From contig NZ_BMKC01000001.1 of assembly GCF_014643775.1 (NCBI RefSeq), positions 558,001 to 622,000 on the forward strand: DNA of 64,000 bases. The letters run 5' to 3'. Position numbers and translations under genes: made by a program. The DNA is from Arenimonas soli (lineage in GTDB: Bacteria; Pseudomonadota; Gammaproteobacteria; Xanthomonadales; Xanthomonadaceae). Shown piece after piece: positions 8,665 to 17,225 of this stretch; the stretch's first letter is position 1, and each line of letters starts with the position of its first letter. The notes under the pieces are model-generated. The model was not told the origin of the DNA. It did not search any database and worked only from the letters and a program-made list of their open reading frames with translations.

Positions 8665-9645
8665 TCAGTCGGGGTCGGGCGGCGGTTCCTGCAGGGCGGC
8701 CAGCTGTTCCTGCATCTGGGTGATTACCGACTCCCAGTGCCTTGGCGCCTCGAACCAGGGAAAGGCGACCGGGAAAGCCGGGTCGTGCCAGCGGCGTGCG
8801 ATCCAGGCGTTGTGGTGCAACAGGCGCAACGTTCGCAGGGCTTCGACCAGGTGCAGCTCGCGGCGGTTGAAGGCGCGGAAGGTTTCGTAACCTTCGAGCA
8901 GCCAGCGCCAGGGCTCGCGGCTGTCCTCGCGCCGGCCGGCCAGCATCCACAGGTCCTGCACCGCCGGCCCGGACAGGCAGTCGTCGAGGTCGACGAAGTG
9001 CGCCTGGTCGTCGCGCCACAGGATGTTTCCCGGGTGGCAGTCGCCGTGCAGGCGCAGCGTGGTGGTGTCGCCGGCGCGTTCGTAGCAGGCGTCCATGGCG
9101 TCGAACAGGGCTTCGGCGAGCCGTTCGAAGTTGCCTTCGAGCTCGGGAGGAAGCCAGCGATTCTCCAGCAGGTAGTGAACCGGGTCCTCGCCATGGCTTT
9201 CGATGCCGATGGCGCCGCGGTGCGCGAAGCGTCCCGAAGCGCCGACCGCATGCATGCGGCCCAGTACGCGGCCCAGGTGGGTCAGGACCTCGCGATTGCC
9301 GGGTTCGGGCGCGTGGCCACCGCGCAGTTCGAACAGCGCGAAACGGTGGCCCTGGAAAGGGTGCAGGGTGCGGCCCCTGATTTCCAGCGGCGCGACCACG
9401 GACAGGTCGGCGGCCTTTAGTTCGGCGGAGAAGAGGTGTTCCTCGCCGATGGCTTCGTCGGTCCAGCGGCCGGGGCGGTAGAACTTGGCCACCCGCGCCG
9501 GCCCCTGTTCCATGCCGATGCGGTAGACGCGGTTCTCGTAGCTGTTGAGCGCCAGCACGCGGCCGTCGCTTTGCAGGCCCAGTGACTCGACGGCGTCGAG
9601 GATGCGGTCGGGGTCGAGGTCGGCGAACGGCGTTTCGGCGCCCAC
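8665..9645 (-). CDS. srkA: stress response serine/threonine kinase SrkA (YihE/RdoA family)
   Basis: 326 residues, the usual SrkA length. Visible elements are LNSYENRVYRIG at the nucleotide-binding strands, VAKFYRPGRW with the Lys, the catalytic loop HGDCHPGNILW and the metal-binding VDLDDC. SrkA is a cytoplasmic kinase that counters stress-induced death through the MazE/MazF and Cpx circuits in Escherichia coli. The GTG start shares its first G with the TAG stop of the methyltransferase gene upstream (TAGTG), making this the last cistron of the four-gene ygiD operon. The larger frame running upstream is antisense or shadow. Confidence 0.9.
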   Translation of the reverse strand: MGAETPFADLDPDRILDAVESLGLQSDGRVLALNSYENRVYRIGMEQGPARVAKFYRPGRWTDEAIGEEHLFSAELKAADLSVVAPLEIRGRTLHPFQGHRFALFELRGGHAPEPGNREVLTHLGRVLGRMHAVGASGRFAHRGAIGIESHGEDPVHYLLENRWLPPELEGNFERLAEALFDAMDACYERAGDTTTLRLHGDCHPGNILWRDDQAHFVDLDDCLSGPAVQDLWMLAGRREDSREPWRWLLEGYETFRAFNRRELHLVEALRTLRLLHHNAWIARRWHDPAFPVAFPWFEAPRHWESVITQMQEQLAALQEPPPDPD

Positions 9646-10238
9646 TAGCGGGGCAGTTCCAGCGCGGTCGCGCGCGCGGCCAGGGGCGCGGACAGGTACA
9701 GGTGCGAGCCCAGGGGCGTGAAGCCGGCCTTGCCGAAGGCCTTGCGGTACCAGGTGGCGGGCCGGCGATGCAGTTCCCTGAGGTCGCCGACGATGTCGTC
9801 GCCGTCGGCGAACACTTCCAGGAAGGCCACGCCGTGGCACAGGCGCGCGAACTCCTTCAGCCCGCGCTGCAGTTCCTCGTCGGCCAGGTAGTGCATGACG
9901 TCCGAGCACACCAGCAGGTCCACCGGCCGCGAAAAACCAACGGCGGCCAGGTCGCCGAAGGGCATCCAGTGCAGGTTGCGGCTGGCGCCGTAGCGGTCGA
10001 TGGCGTAGTCGCTGCTGTCCAGGCCCAGGTAGTTCAGGCCGGGCCGGAGCTTGAGCAGCGGTGCCCGCCAGGCGCCTTCGCCGCAGCCGACGTCCAGCAC
10101 CGACTTCAGCGGGCGCCCGAGGTGGTATTCGGTGGTGGCCACGGCCAGCGCCACCTTGCGGCCCAGCGCGGCGGCGCCGCCCAGGTCGCGGCGGCGGTAC
10201 CAGTTCTCGAAATAATCGCGGTCGTAGACCTTCTTCAC
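9645..10238 (-). CDS. class I SAM-dependent methyltransferase
   Basis: 197 residues. Motif I is VLDVGCGEGAW near residue 48, motif II is LGLDSSDYAIDR, and motif IV is VDLLVCSDVMHYL, a standard Rossmann-type small-molecule methyltransferase. The N-terminus MKKVYDRDYFENWYR is typical of a subgroup of uncharacterised bacterial enzymes. The substrate cannot be told. The GTG start overlaps the TGA of the symporter gene by 4 bases (GTGA), and the stop overlaps the srkA start by 1 base, so it is the third gene in a tightly coupled operon. Confidence 0.87.
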   Translation of the reverse strand: MKKVYDRDYFENWYRRRDLGGAAALGRKVALAVATTEYHLGRPLKSVLDVGCGEGAWRAPLLKLRPGLNYLGLDSSDYAIDRYGASRNLHWMPFGDLAAVGFSRPVDLLVCSDVMHYLADEELQRGLKEFARLCHGVAFLEVFADGDDIVGDLRELHRRPATWYRKAFGKAGFTPLGSHLYLSAPLAARATALELPR

Positions 10239-11104
10239 GCCGGCCGCGCCTTGGCCCGGTGCAGCAGCCAGGCGGCGAAGATCGCGCCGGTGAGGTACAT
10301 GCTGAGCGCGTAGATCGCCGGCGCGATGCTGGCGGCGTCGCGGCCCAGCACTTCGATGGCGATGAAGATGGCCAGGGTGCCGTTGTGGATGCCGATCTCA
10401 AAGGCGATGGCGATCGCCTGCGGTTCGGCCAGGCGCACGCCACGCGCCACGAAATAGCCCGACAGCAAGCTGACCAGGTTGAACAGCACGCAGGCCAGCC
10501 CGACCACCGGTGCGTACAGGCGCACGATGTCCCACTCCGATGCGAAGGCCATGACGATCAGCGCGCCCAGCAGCAGCGAGGACAGGATCCGCACCGGCTT
10601 TTCCGCCGCCGCGGCCAGGGCCGGGCGCCAGGCGCGCAGGGCCATGCCCAGGGCCACAGGGCCGATCACGAGCACCGCGACCTCGACGATCTTCCGGGTC
10701 GGCGGCGGCACGCTGCCTTCGGCGCCCAGGAACACCGACAGCGCAAGCGCGGTCCAGACCGGCAGCGTCAGCAGCGCCAGCAGGCTGTTGATGGCAGTCA
10801 GGCTGATGTTGAGCGCGACGTCGCCGCGCGCCAGGTGGCTGAACAGGTTGGCGGTGACGCCACCCGGCGAGGCGGCCAGCAGCACCAGGCCCAGGGCCAG
10901 TTCGCCGGGCAGGCCGAAGGCCATGGCCAGGCCGAAGGCGACGGGCGGCAGCAGCAGCACCTGCACGGCCAGCGCCACGGCCACGGCGCGCGGCATGGCC
11001 AGGACGCGGCGGAAATCGGCCAGGGTCAGGTGCAGGCCCAGCCCGGCCATCACCACGGCCAGCGCCGCCGGCAGGAACAGCATCAGGACCGGGTTGTCGG
11101 ACAT
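10235..11104 (-). CDS. bile acid:sodium symporter family (BASS) transporter
   Basis: 289 residues with about nine hydrophobic helices. The family signature PGGVTANLFSHLARGDVALNISLTAINSLLALLTLP is split across residues 85-120, with a second crossover motif EIGIHNGTLAIFIA near residue 245. BASS proteins import organic anions with sodium across the inner membrane; the substrate here is unknown. Its ATG overlaps the ygiD stop by 1 base (TGATG) and its stop overlaps the methyltransferase start by 4 bases, so it belongs to the ygiD-symporter-methyltransferase-srkA operon. Confidence 0.9.
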   Translation of the reverse strand: MSDNPVLMLFLPAALAVVMAGLGLHLTLADFRRVLAMPRAVAVALAVQVLLLPPVAFGLAMAFGLPGELALGLVLLAASPGGVTANLFSHLARGDVALNISLTAINSLLALLTLPVWTALALSVFLGAEGSVPPPTRKIVEVAVLVIGPVALGMALRAWRPALAAAAEKPVRILSSLLLGALIVMAFASEWDIVRLYAPVVGLACVLFNLVSLLSGYFVARGVRLAEPQAIAIAFEIGIHNGTLAIFIAIEVLGRDAASIAPAIYALSMYLTGAIFAAWLLHRAKARPA

Positions 11105-11895
11105 CAGTCCAGCTTGCCGATGATGACCGAGCGCATGGAGATGGGGCCAACCACATCCTCGTTGAAGAACTCGACCGGGTCGTCGTCGCGCTGCAGGGCC
11201 AGCACGTACAGCAGCGGCAGGTAGTGTTCCGGCGAGGGGATGGCCATCAGCGCGTCGGGGCCCAGGGTTTCGTAACCGAGCATGCCTTCGTGGTGGCCCT
11301 CGGCGATGCGTTCGGCGATGTCTTCGTCGAAGCGCTGGGCCCAGTCCAGCGGTTCGGTCTGGCCCTGCCGCCAGTAGCGCAGGTTGTGCACGATATTGCC
11401 CGTGCCCACGACCAGCACGCCTTCGTCGCGAAGGGGCGCGAGCTGCTGCGCGAAGTCGTAGTGCCAGGCGCCGGGCTGCAGGATCGAAAGGCTCAGCGGC
11501 ACCACCGGGATGTCGGCGTCGGGGAACATGGGCTGCAGCACGCTCCAGGCGCCGTGGTCCAGGCCGCGGTGCGAGTCGAAATGCACCCGGGGATCGTCCA
11601 CCAGTTCGGCGACGCGGTGGGCCAGGTCCGGGCTGCCCGGCGCCGGGTAGCGCACGTCGAATAGCGCCTTGGGAAAGCCGCGGAAGTCGTGGATGGTATC
11701 GGGCTTCTCGGCGCTGCCGACAAAAACGCCTTCGGTTTCCCAGTGCGCCGAGATGCACAGGATGGCCTTGGGACGGGGCAGGCGTTTACCCAATGCCTGC
11801 CAGCTGCGACGCCAGGCGTTGTCCTCGATGGCGTTCATGGGTGATCCGTGCCCGACGAACAGGGCGGGCATCGGGCCAGGCATGGACGGGCTCAT
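11104..11895 (-). CDS. ygiD: 4,5-DOPA dioxygenase extradiol (YgiD family)
   Basis: 263 residues, matching YgiD. The metal-site regions are visible: FVGHGSPMNAI near the N-terminus, CISAHWET, and GTGNIVHNLRYW. The family is a zinc- or iron-dependent extradiol dioxygenase of the LigB type that opens the catechol ring of L-DOPA in vitro. The ATG has GGAG about 9 bases before it. It is the first gene of an operon in which every junction overlaps, which suggests an aromatic or organic-anion related unit, though that link is an inference. Confidence 0.92.
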   Translation of the reverse strand: MSPSMPGPMPALFVGHGSPMNAIEDNAWRRSWQALGKRLPRPKAILCISAHWETEGVFVGSAEKPDTIHDFRGFPKALFDVRYPAPGSPDLAHRVAELVDDPRVHFDSHRGLDHGAWSVLQPMFPDADIPVVPLSLSILQPGAWHYDFAQQLAPLRDEGVLVVGTGNIVHNLRYWRQGQTEPLDWAQRFDEDIAERIAEGHHEGMLGYETLGPDALMAIPSPEHYLPLLYVLALQRDDDPVEFFNEDVVGPISMRSVIIGKLD

Positions 11896-12024
11896 CGAGA
11901 CACTCTCCGACAGGGGGCAGTGGCCCCCACATTAACCAAGGCCGCGAGGGATGCAAGACGGGCGAGCCCCGGCCTGCGCGTCGCGACCGTGACTTGCGGC
12001 ACTGCCAGCCGCGCCAGGACTGAC

Positions 12025-12043
12025 TAGTATTGACTCAACACTA
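12025..12043. promoter_or_regulatory. 19-bp interrupted palindrome, probable PadR operator
   Basis: The sequence TAGTATTGACTCAACACTA is nearly symmetric: TAGT-n-TTGA-C-TCAA-n-ACTA, with both four-base steps matching their complements. It lies about 40 bases before the start codon of the PadR gene and embeds a TTGACT hexamer that could be a -35 box, so binding would block transcription. PadR-family repressors usually autoregulate from palindromes of this sort. The symmetry is seen directly; the regulator match is inferred from position. Confidence 0.6.
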
Positions 12044-12082
12044 TCCACAACAGGCCTGTATCGCGCAGGCCGGGACAGGACC

Positions 12083-12448
12083 ATGCAGGACACCGAGCCG
12101 CACCTGAAGAAGTTCCAGAAAGAGCTCAGCGCCGGGACCGTTTCCCTGGTCCTGCTGGCGGTCCTGGCCCGGTCGGACGAACCGCTTTATGGCTACCAGA
12201 TCGCCAAGCGGCTGGAACTGACCGGCGACCCGCTGCTGGGTGGCAAACAAAGCGCGCTGTACCCGGTGCTGCGCAACCTCAGCGCCGCCGGCCTGGCCGA
12301 AAGCCACGTGGTGCCTTCGGTCAGCGGCCCGCCCCGGCGCTACTACCGCATCACCACGCTGGGCCGCCAGGCGCTGTCGGATTGGACCGGCAGCTGGCGC
12401 ACCACCCGCGACTCCGTCGATTCCGTGCTGGAAGGAAACCTGCGATGA
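12083..12448 (+). CDS. PadR family transcriptional regulator
   Basis: 121 residues. The winged-helix core is clear: TVSLVLLAVLARSDEPLYGYQIAKRL (residues 19-44), LGGKQSALYPVLRNLSAAGL, and the wing PPRRYYRITTLGRQAL. The normal PadR LxxGxL-YP-L pattern is conserved. The C-terminus is short, as in PadR proteins that pair with HAAS-domain membrane proteins. Its stop overlaps the next gene's ATG by 4 bases, and a palindrome sits just upstream, so an autoregulated two-gene operon is likely. Confidence 0.93.
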   Translation: MQDTEPHLKKFQKELSAGTVSLVLLAVLARSDEPLYGYQIAKRLELTGDPLLGGKQSALYPVLRNLSAAGLAESHVVPSVSGPPRRYYRITTLGRQALSDWTGSWRTTRDSVDSVLEGNLR

Positions 12449-13350
12449 CCGCCGCCACCCCGAAAACCATCCCCGACTACCTCGAACAGCTGCGTGCGGC
12501 CCTGCGCGGCGCCGACCCGGCCCTGGTGCAGGACGCCCTCTACGACGCGGAGGAATACCTGCGCTCGGAAATGGCCGCCAACCCCGGCATGGCCGAGGCC
12601 GACCTGATCGCCAGCGTCGCCACCAGCTACGGGGCGCCCGAGGAAGTGGCCGACATCTACCGCGATACCGAAGTGCAGGTGACGCGGGCGCTGCGCACGC
12701 CGCCGGCGCCGCCGCGCGAAAGCGCCGCCGGCCGCTTCTTCGGGGTCGCCACCGACACCCGGGCCTGGGCGGCGCTGTTCTACATGCTGCTTTCGCTGGC
12801 CACGGGCATCGTCTATTTCACCGCCGTGGTCACCGGTTTCAGCCTCTCGGCCAGCCTGGCGCTGATGATCATCGGCGTGCCGGTGGTGATCCTTTTCATT
12901 GGCCTGGTGCGCGTGCTGTCGCTGGTGGAAGGCCGGATCGTCGAGGTGCTGCTGGGTGAACGCATGCCGCGCCGGCCGCTGTACCAGGGCCGCGGCCAGC
13001 CCTGGCTCGAGCGCATCGGCGCCATGTTCACCGACCCGCGCACCTGGAGCACCATGCTCTACCAGCTGCTGATGCTGCCGCTGGGCATCGTCTACTTCAC
13101 CGTCACCGTCACCGGCATGGTGCTGTCGGTGGGCTTGGTGGTGGGCGGCATCGCGGCGCTGCTCGGCAGCTTCGGCCTGCCGGTGGGCACCGACTGGGAC
13201 GGCATGTCCTTCGGCGCGCCCTGGCAGGCCGGCCTGGTGATGATGCTGGGCACCCTGCTGTTCTTCGCGATGCTGCACCTGGCGCGGCTGGTCGGCCGGG
13301 GCCACGGCGCCCTGGCCAAGAACCTGCTGGTGAAGTCCGCCCAGCACTGA
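12445..13350 (+). CDS. HAAS-domain polytopic membrane protein (DUF1700-like), partner of PadR
   Basis: 301 residues. Residues 1-75 form a HAAS-type helical domain (DYLEQLRAALRGAD, DALYDAEEYLRSEMA, VATSYGAPEEVADIYR), known to sit next to PadR regulators. Two internally similar membrane blocks follow: TRAWAALFYMLLSLATGIVYFTAVV and TRTWSTMLYQLLMLPLGIVYFTVTV-like stretches, each introduced by a conserved FxxxxDtRxW segment and each ending in a further helical pair. This duplicated sensor-like unit suggests an inner-membrane regulator whose signal is unknown. It overlaps the padR stop by 4 bases. Confidence 0.85.
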   Translation: MTAATPKTIPDYLEQLRAALRGADPALVQDALYDAEEYLRSEMAANPGMAEADLIASVATSYGAPEEVADIYRDTEVQVTRALRTPPAPPRESAAGRFFGVATDTRAWAALFYMLLSLATGIVYFTAVVTGFSLSASLALMIIGVPVVILFIGLVRVLSLVEGRIVEVLLGERMPRRPLYQGRGQPWLERIGAMFTDPRTWSTMLYQLLMLPLGIVYFTVTVTGMVLSVGLVVGGIAALLGSFGLPVGTDWDGMSFGAPWQAGLVMMLGTLLFFAMLHLARLVGRGHGALAKNLLVKSAQH

Positions 13351-13439
13351 GCACCGGACGGCGCCGGGCCGCGGCATCACGGTCCGGCGCCGGGCCATTG
13401 CAGTATGGTGGGCGACCGGAACCACCGCTGGAGTCGCCG

Positions 13440-14747
13440 ATGTCCGATCCCCTGGCCCAGCCGCTGCGCCTGCCCTGCGGCACGACGCTCGGCAATCGCC
13501 TGTGCAAGGCGGCGATGACCGAAGGCCTGGGCGACTCCCGGCTGCGCGCCACGTCCCGGCTCGACCAGCTCTACGGCGCCTGGAGCGACGGCGGCGCCGG
13601 GCTGCTGATCACCGGCAACGTGATGATCGACCACCGGGTGCTCGAACGCCCCGGCAACGTCGCCATCGATCCCGGTTTCGCGCCCAGCGTCGACGACACC
13701 GCCCGGGAACGGCTCCGCCGCTGGGCCAGCGCCGGCACGCGGGCGGGCAACGCGCTGTGGATGCAGATTTCGCACGCCGGCCGGCAATCGCCGCGGTATG
13801 TCACCCGCCAACCGGTCGGCCCTTCGGACGTGCAGCTGGACCTGCTGGGCAACTACGCCCGGCCCCGGGCACTTCGCGAAGACGAGATCCTGGCCCTGGT
13901 GCGGCGTTTCGCCGACGTCGCGGTGATCGCGCGCGACTGCGGCTTCACCGGCGTGCAGGTGCACGGCGCGCACGGTTACCTTCTGAGCAGCTTCCTGTCG
14001 CCGGTCACCAATCGCCGCAGCGACGCCTGGGGTGGGTCGCTGCCCAACCGCGCGCGTTTCCTGGTCGAAACCGTGCGTGCGGTGCGCAAGGCCGTCGGCG
14101 CCGATTTCCCGGTATCGGTGAAGCTCAATTCCGACGATTTCCGCAAGGGCGGCTTCAGCCACGCCGACTGCCTGGGCGTGGTGGAACTGCTAAACGGGGA
14201 AGGCGTGGACCTGCTGGAAATCTCCGGCGGCAACTACGAACAGCCGCGCCTGCTCGGCATCGCCGGCCGCGACGTCGATGCGGTGCAGGTGCGGCCCAGC
14301 ACCCGGGTGCGCGAGGCCTATTTCCTCGACTATGCCGCCGCCATCCGGCGGGTGGCGCGAATGCCGCTGATGGTGACGGGCGGCTTCCGCAGCCGCGAGG
14401 GTATGGAGGCGGCGCTGGCCGGTGGCGACACCGACCTGATCGGCATCGCCCGGCCCTTCTGCACGCACCCGGACGTGGCCCGCCGGCTGCTGGCACGCGA
14501 GATCGACACCTTGCCCGCGTTCGAAGACCGCCTGCACCTGCGCGCGCGCGGCCGCCTGTCGCCGGCCAGCCCCTGGCTGCTGGCGAAGATGGTCAACGTG
14601 CTCGGGGCGCAGGGCTGGTACTACCAGCAGATGGAACGGCTGGCCGACGGCCGGCGCGTCGACCCGCGCCGCGGCATGCTGCGCTCGTTCGTGCGCTACT
14701 GGTGGAATGACCTGAGCAAGGCCGCCGCGCTGCGGCGCCGGGAGTAG
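13440..14747 (+). CDS. NADH:flavin oxidoreductase, Old Yellow Enzyme family
   Basis: 435 residues, a TIM-barrel flavoprotein. FMN and active-site segments include TLGNRLCKAAMTEG at the N-terminus, MQISHAGRQS, the hallmark VQVHGAHGYLLSSFLSP with WGGSLPNRARF, VSVKLNSDDF, and the phosphate-binding MVTGGFRSREGMEAAL and DLIGIARPF. Such enzymes reduce alkene bonds conjugated to carbonyls or nitro groups. GGAG precedes the ATG by 7 bases. It is followed after 4 bases by the DUF1415 gene on the same strand, likely one transcript. The physiological substrate cannot be deduced. Confidence 0.92.
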   Translation: MSDPLAQPLRLPCGTTLGNRLCKAAMTEGLGDSRLRATSRLDQLYGAWSDGGAGLLITGNVMIDHRVLERPGNVAIDPGFAPSVDDTARERLRRWASAGTRAGNALWMQISHAGRQSPRYVTRQPVGPSDVQLDLLGNYARPRALREDEILALVRRFADVAVIARDCGFTGVQVHGAHGYLLSSFLSPVTNRRSDAWGGSLPNRARFLVETVRAVRKAVGADFPVSVKLNSDDFRKGGFSHADCLGVVELLNGEGVDLLEISGGNYEQPRLLGIAGRDVDAVQVRPSTRVREAYFLDYAAAIRRVARMPLMVTGGFRSREGMEAALAGGDTDLIGIARPFCTHPDVARRLLAREIDTLPAFEDRLHLRARGRLSPASPWLLAKMVNVLGAQGWYYQQMERLADGRRVDPRRGMLRSFVRYWWNDLSKAAALRRRE

Positions 14748-14751
14748 GAAG

Positions 14752-15324
14752 ATGAGCCACGATCCGATGCATGGCGACGAGCCGCTGACCGACGAGGCCG
14801 TGGTCGCGGCCACCCAGGAATGGCTGGAGAAGGCCGTGATCGGCCTCAACCTGTGCCCCTTCGCCAAGGCCGTGCACGCAAAACGGCAGGTCCGCTACGT
14901 GGTCAGCCAGGCCGCCGACGAAGAAGGCCTGCTGCAGGACCTGCTGCACGAACTGCAGCTGCTGGCCTCGGCCGACCCGGGCGACATCGAGACCACGCTG
15001 CTGGTGCATCCCTACGTGCTGCGCGACTTCCTGGACTACAACGACTTCCTGGACATCGCCGACGCCGCGGTTGAAGAGCTTGAACTCGACGGCGTGCTGC
15101 AGGTGGCGAGTTTCCACCCGCAGTACCAGTTCGCCGAAAGTGCGCCCGACGACATGGCCAACTTCAGCAACCGGGCGCCGTTCCCGACCCTGCACCTGCT
15201 GCGCGAGGACAGCGTGGACAAGGCCGTGGAGGCCTTCCCCGACGCCGACCGCATCTACGAAACCAACATCGCGGCCCTGCGCAGGCTGGGCCCCGACGGC
15301 TGGCGGGCGCTGTGGCGCAAATAG
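14752..15324 (+). CDS. DUF1415 family protein
   Basis: 190 residues, the family length. The highly conserved start TQEWLEKAVIGLNLCPFA, the LLVHPYVLRDFLDYNDFLD block and SFHPQYQFAES identify DUF1415, a family common in beta- and gammaproteobacteria with no assigned function. It is cytoplasmic. It sits 4 bases after the Old Yellow Enzyme gene and ends 4 bases before the convergent acyl-CoA dehydrogenase gene. Confidence 0.9.
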   Translation: MSHDPMHGDEPLTDEAVVAATQEWLEKAVIGLNLCPFAKAVHAKRQVRYVVSQAADEEGLLQDLLHELQLLASADPGDIETTLLVHPYVLRDFLDYNDFLDIADAAVEELELDGVLQVASFHPQYQFAESAPDDMANFSNRAPFPTLHLLREDSVDKAVEAFPDADRIYETNIAALRRLGPDGWRALWRK

Positions 15325-15328
15325 CGGC

Positions 15329-17107
15329 TCAGAACGCGTCGGCGGGCATCGCCATCAGGCTGGGTGCGCCGGCACGGGCCTCGCGGAAACGCTGCTCGAC
15401 TTCGGGCAGCAGCCAGGCGAAGTAAAAACGCGCCGTGGCGACCTTCGCCGCGTGGAAGTGATCGTCCTTGCCGATCGCCAGCGCCGCCATGCGCGCCCAC
15501 AGCCAGGCGAAACACAGGTGGCCGGTGATGCGCAGGTAGGGCACCGCCGCCGCACCGACCTCGTTGGGGTCGGCCTTGGCCTTCACGCCGATCTCCTGGG
15601 TCAGGGCAACGGTGTCGGCCAGCAGCTTCGCCAGCGGCGCGGTGAACTCGGCCAGCTCCGGGCGGCCGGCGTTCTCATCGAGGAAGGCCTGCACCAGCGC
15701 CGCGAAGCGAGCGAACTTCGCGCCGCCGTCCATCAGCACCTTGCGGCCCAGCAGGTCCAGCGCCTGGATGCCATTGGTGCCTTCGTAGATCATGTTGATG
15801 CGTGCGTCGCGCACGTACTGGTCCATGCCCCATTCGCTGATGTAGCCATGGCCGCCCAGCACCTGCTGGCACAGGGTGGCGGTTTCGTAACCATTGTCGG
15901 TCAGGAAGGCCTTCACCACCGGCGTCAGCAGCGCCATCAGTTCGCTGGCTTCCTCGCGCACGGCCGGATCCGGATGGTCGTGTTCGCGGTCGAGCAGCAG
16001 TGCGGTCCAGGTGGCCAGGGCGCGGCCACCTTCGTTGCAGGCGCGCGCGGTGAGCAGCATGCGGCGCACGTCCGGATGCACCAGGATCGAATCGGCGGCC
16101 TTGTCCGGCGAGGCCGGGCCGGTGGCGGCGCGCCCCTGCAGGCGGTCCTTCGCGTAGGCTGCGGCATTCTGGTAGGCGACTTCGGCCTGGCCCAGCGACT
16201 GCATGCCCACGCCCAGGCGCGCGGAATTCATCATCACGAACATCGCGGCCAGGCCCTTGTTGGCTTCGCCGATCAGCCAGCCGGTGGCGCCGTCGAGGTT
16301 CATCACGCAGGTGGCGTTGCCGTGGATGCCCATCTTGTGTTCGATCGAGCCGGCCTTGATGGCGTTGCGCCCGCCGACGTTGCCGTCGGCGTCGGGCAGG
16401 AACTTGGGCACCAGGAACAGCGAGATGCCCTTGGTGCCGGCAGGCGCGCCGGGCAGTCGGGCCAGCACCAGGTGCAGGATGTTCTCGGCGAGGTCGTGTT
16501 CGCCGGCGCTGATGAAGATCTTGGTGCCGGTCAGGGCGAAGCTGCCGTCGTCGTTGGCTTCGGCCCGGGTCTTGAGCAGGCCCAGGTCGGTGCCGCAGTG
16601 CGGTTCGGTCAGGCACATGGTGCCGGTCCATTCGCCGGACACGATCCTGGTCAGGTAGACCTGCTTCTGTTCCTCGGTGCCGAAGGCCATCAGGCATTCG
16701 TAGGCGCTGTGCGACAGGCCCGCGTACATCAGCCAGGCCTGGTTGGCCGAGTTCCACATCTCGTAGAGGCGGTTGTTCACCAGCGTCGGCAGGCCCTGGC
16801 CACCCCAGTCCGGGTCGCAGGACACCGACGGCCAGCCATTGTCGACGTACTGCCGGTAGGCCTCCTTGAAGCCCGGCGGCGCCGTGACCACGCCGTCGCC
16901 GTGGTACGTGCAGCCCTCGCGGTCGCCGACCTGGTTCAGCGGCTGGATGACCTGGCTGGCGAACTTCGCGCCTTCTTCCAGCACCGCTTCGATGGTGTCG
17001 CGGTCGAGGCCGGCATGGCGGGGCAGGGCGGCCAGCTCGGTTTCAGCCTGCAGCAGGTCGAACAGCACGAACTGCATGTCGCGCAGCGGGGCGGTGTAGT
17101 GGGGCAT
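15329..17107 (-). CDS. acyl-CoA dehydrogenase (long, DmdC-like subfamily)
   Basis: 592 residues, about 200 more than a standard acyl-CoA dehydrogenase, because of N- and C-terminal extensions typical of the DmdC/AidB-like group. The opening YTAPLRDMQFVLFDLL is characteristic of that subgroup. FAD-binding and active-site segments are MCLTEPHCGTDLG, TGTKIFISAGEHD, and RDARINMIYEGTNGIQALDLLGRK, where the Glu is the catalytic base. It oxidises an acyl-CoA at the alpha-beta position; chain length is unknown. It is convergent with the DUF1415 gene. The VWA-repeat gene lies upstream on the same strand, with a gap of 118 bp. Confidence 0.92.
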   Translation of the reverse strand: MPHYTAPLRDMQFVLFDLLQAETELAALPRHAGLDRDTIEAVLEEGAKFASQVIQPLNQVGDREGCTYHGDGVVTAPPGFKEAYRQYVDNGWPSVSCDPDWGGQGLPTLVNNRLYEMWNSANQAWLMYAGLSHSAYECLMAFGTEEQKQVYLTRIVSGEWTGTMCLTEPHCGTDLGLLKTRAEANDDGSFALTGTKIFISAGEHDLAENILHLVLARLPGAPAGTKGISLFLVPKFLPDADGNVGGRNAIKAGSIEHKMGIHGNATCVMNLDGATGWLIGEANKGLAAMFVMMNSARLGVGMQSLGQAEVAYQNAAAYAKDRLQGRAATGPASPDKAADSILVHPDVRRMLLTARACNEGGRALATWTALLLDREHDHPDPAVREEASELMALLTPVVKAFLTDNGYETATLCQQVLGGHGYISEWGMDQYVRDARINMIYEGTNGIQALDLLGRKVLMDGGAKFARFAALVQAFLDENAGRPELAEFTAPLAKLLADTVALTQEIGVKAKADPNEVGAAAVPYLRITGHLCFAWLWARMAALAIGKDDHFHAAKVATARFYFAWLLPEVEQRFREARAGAPSLMAMPADAF

Positions 17108-17225
17108 GGCGGGCTCTCGGGTCGGGCTTCAGGCGCACCATACCGGTGCGTATGTGATGCCGGAGTATGCCCGAGGCCGGACCGTGGCGGCCAGTCCCGC
17201 CGCGGGGGCGGGACCGGCGCCGGGG

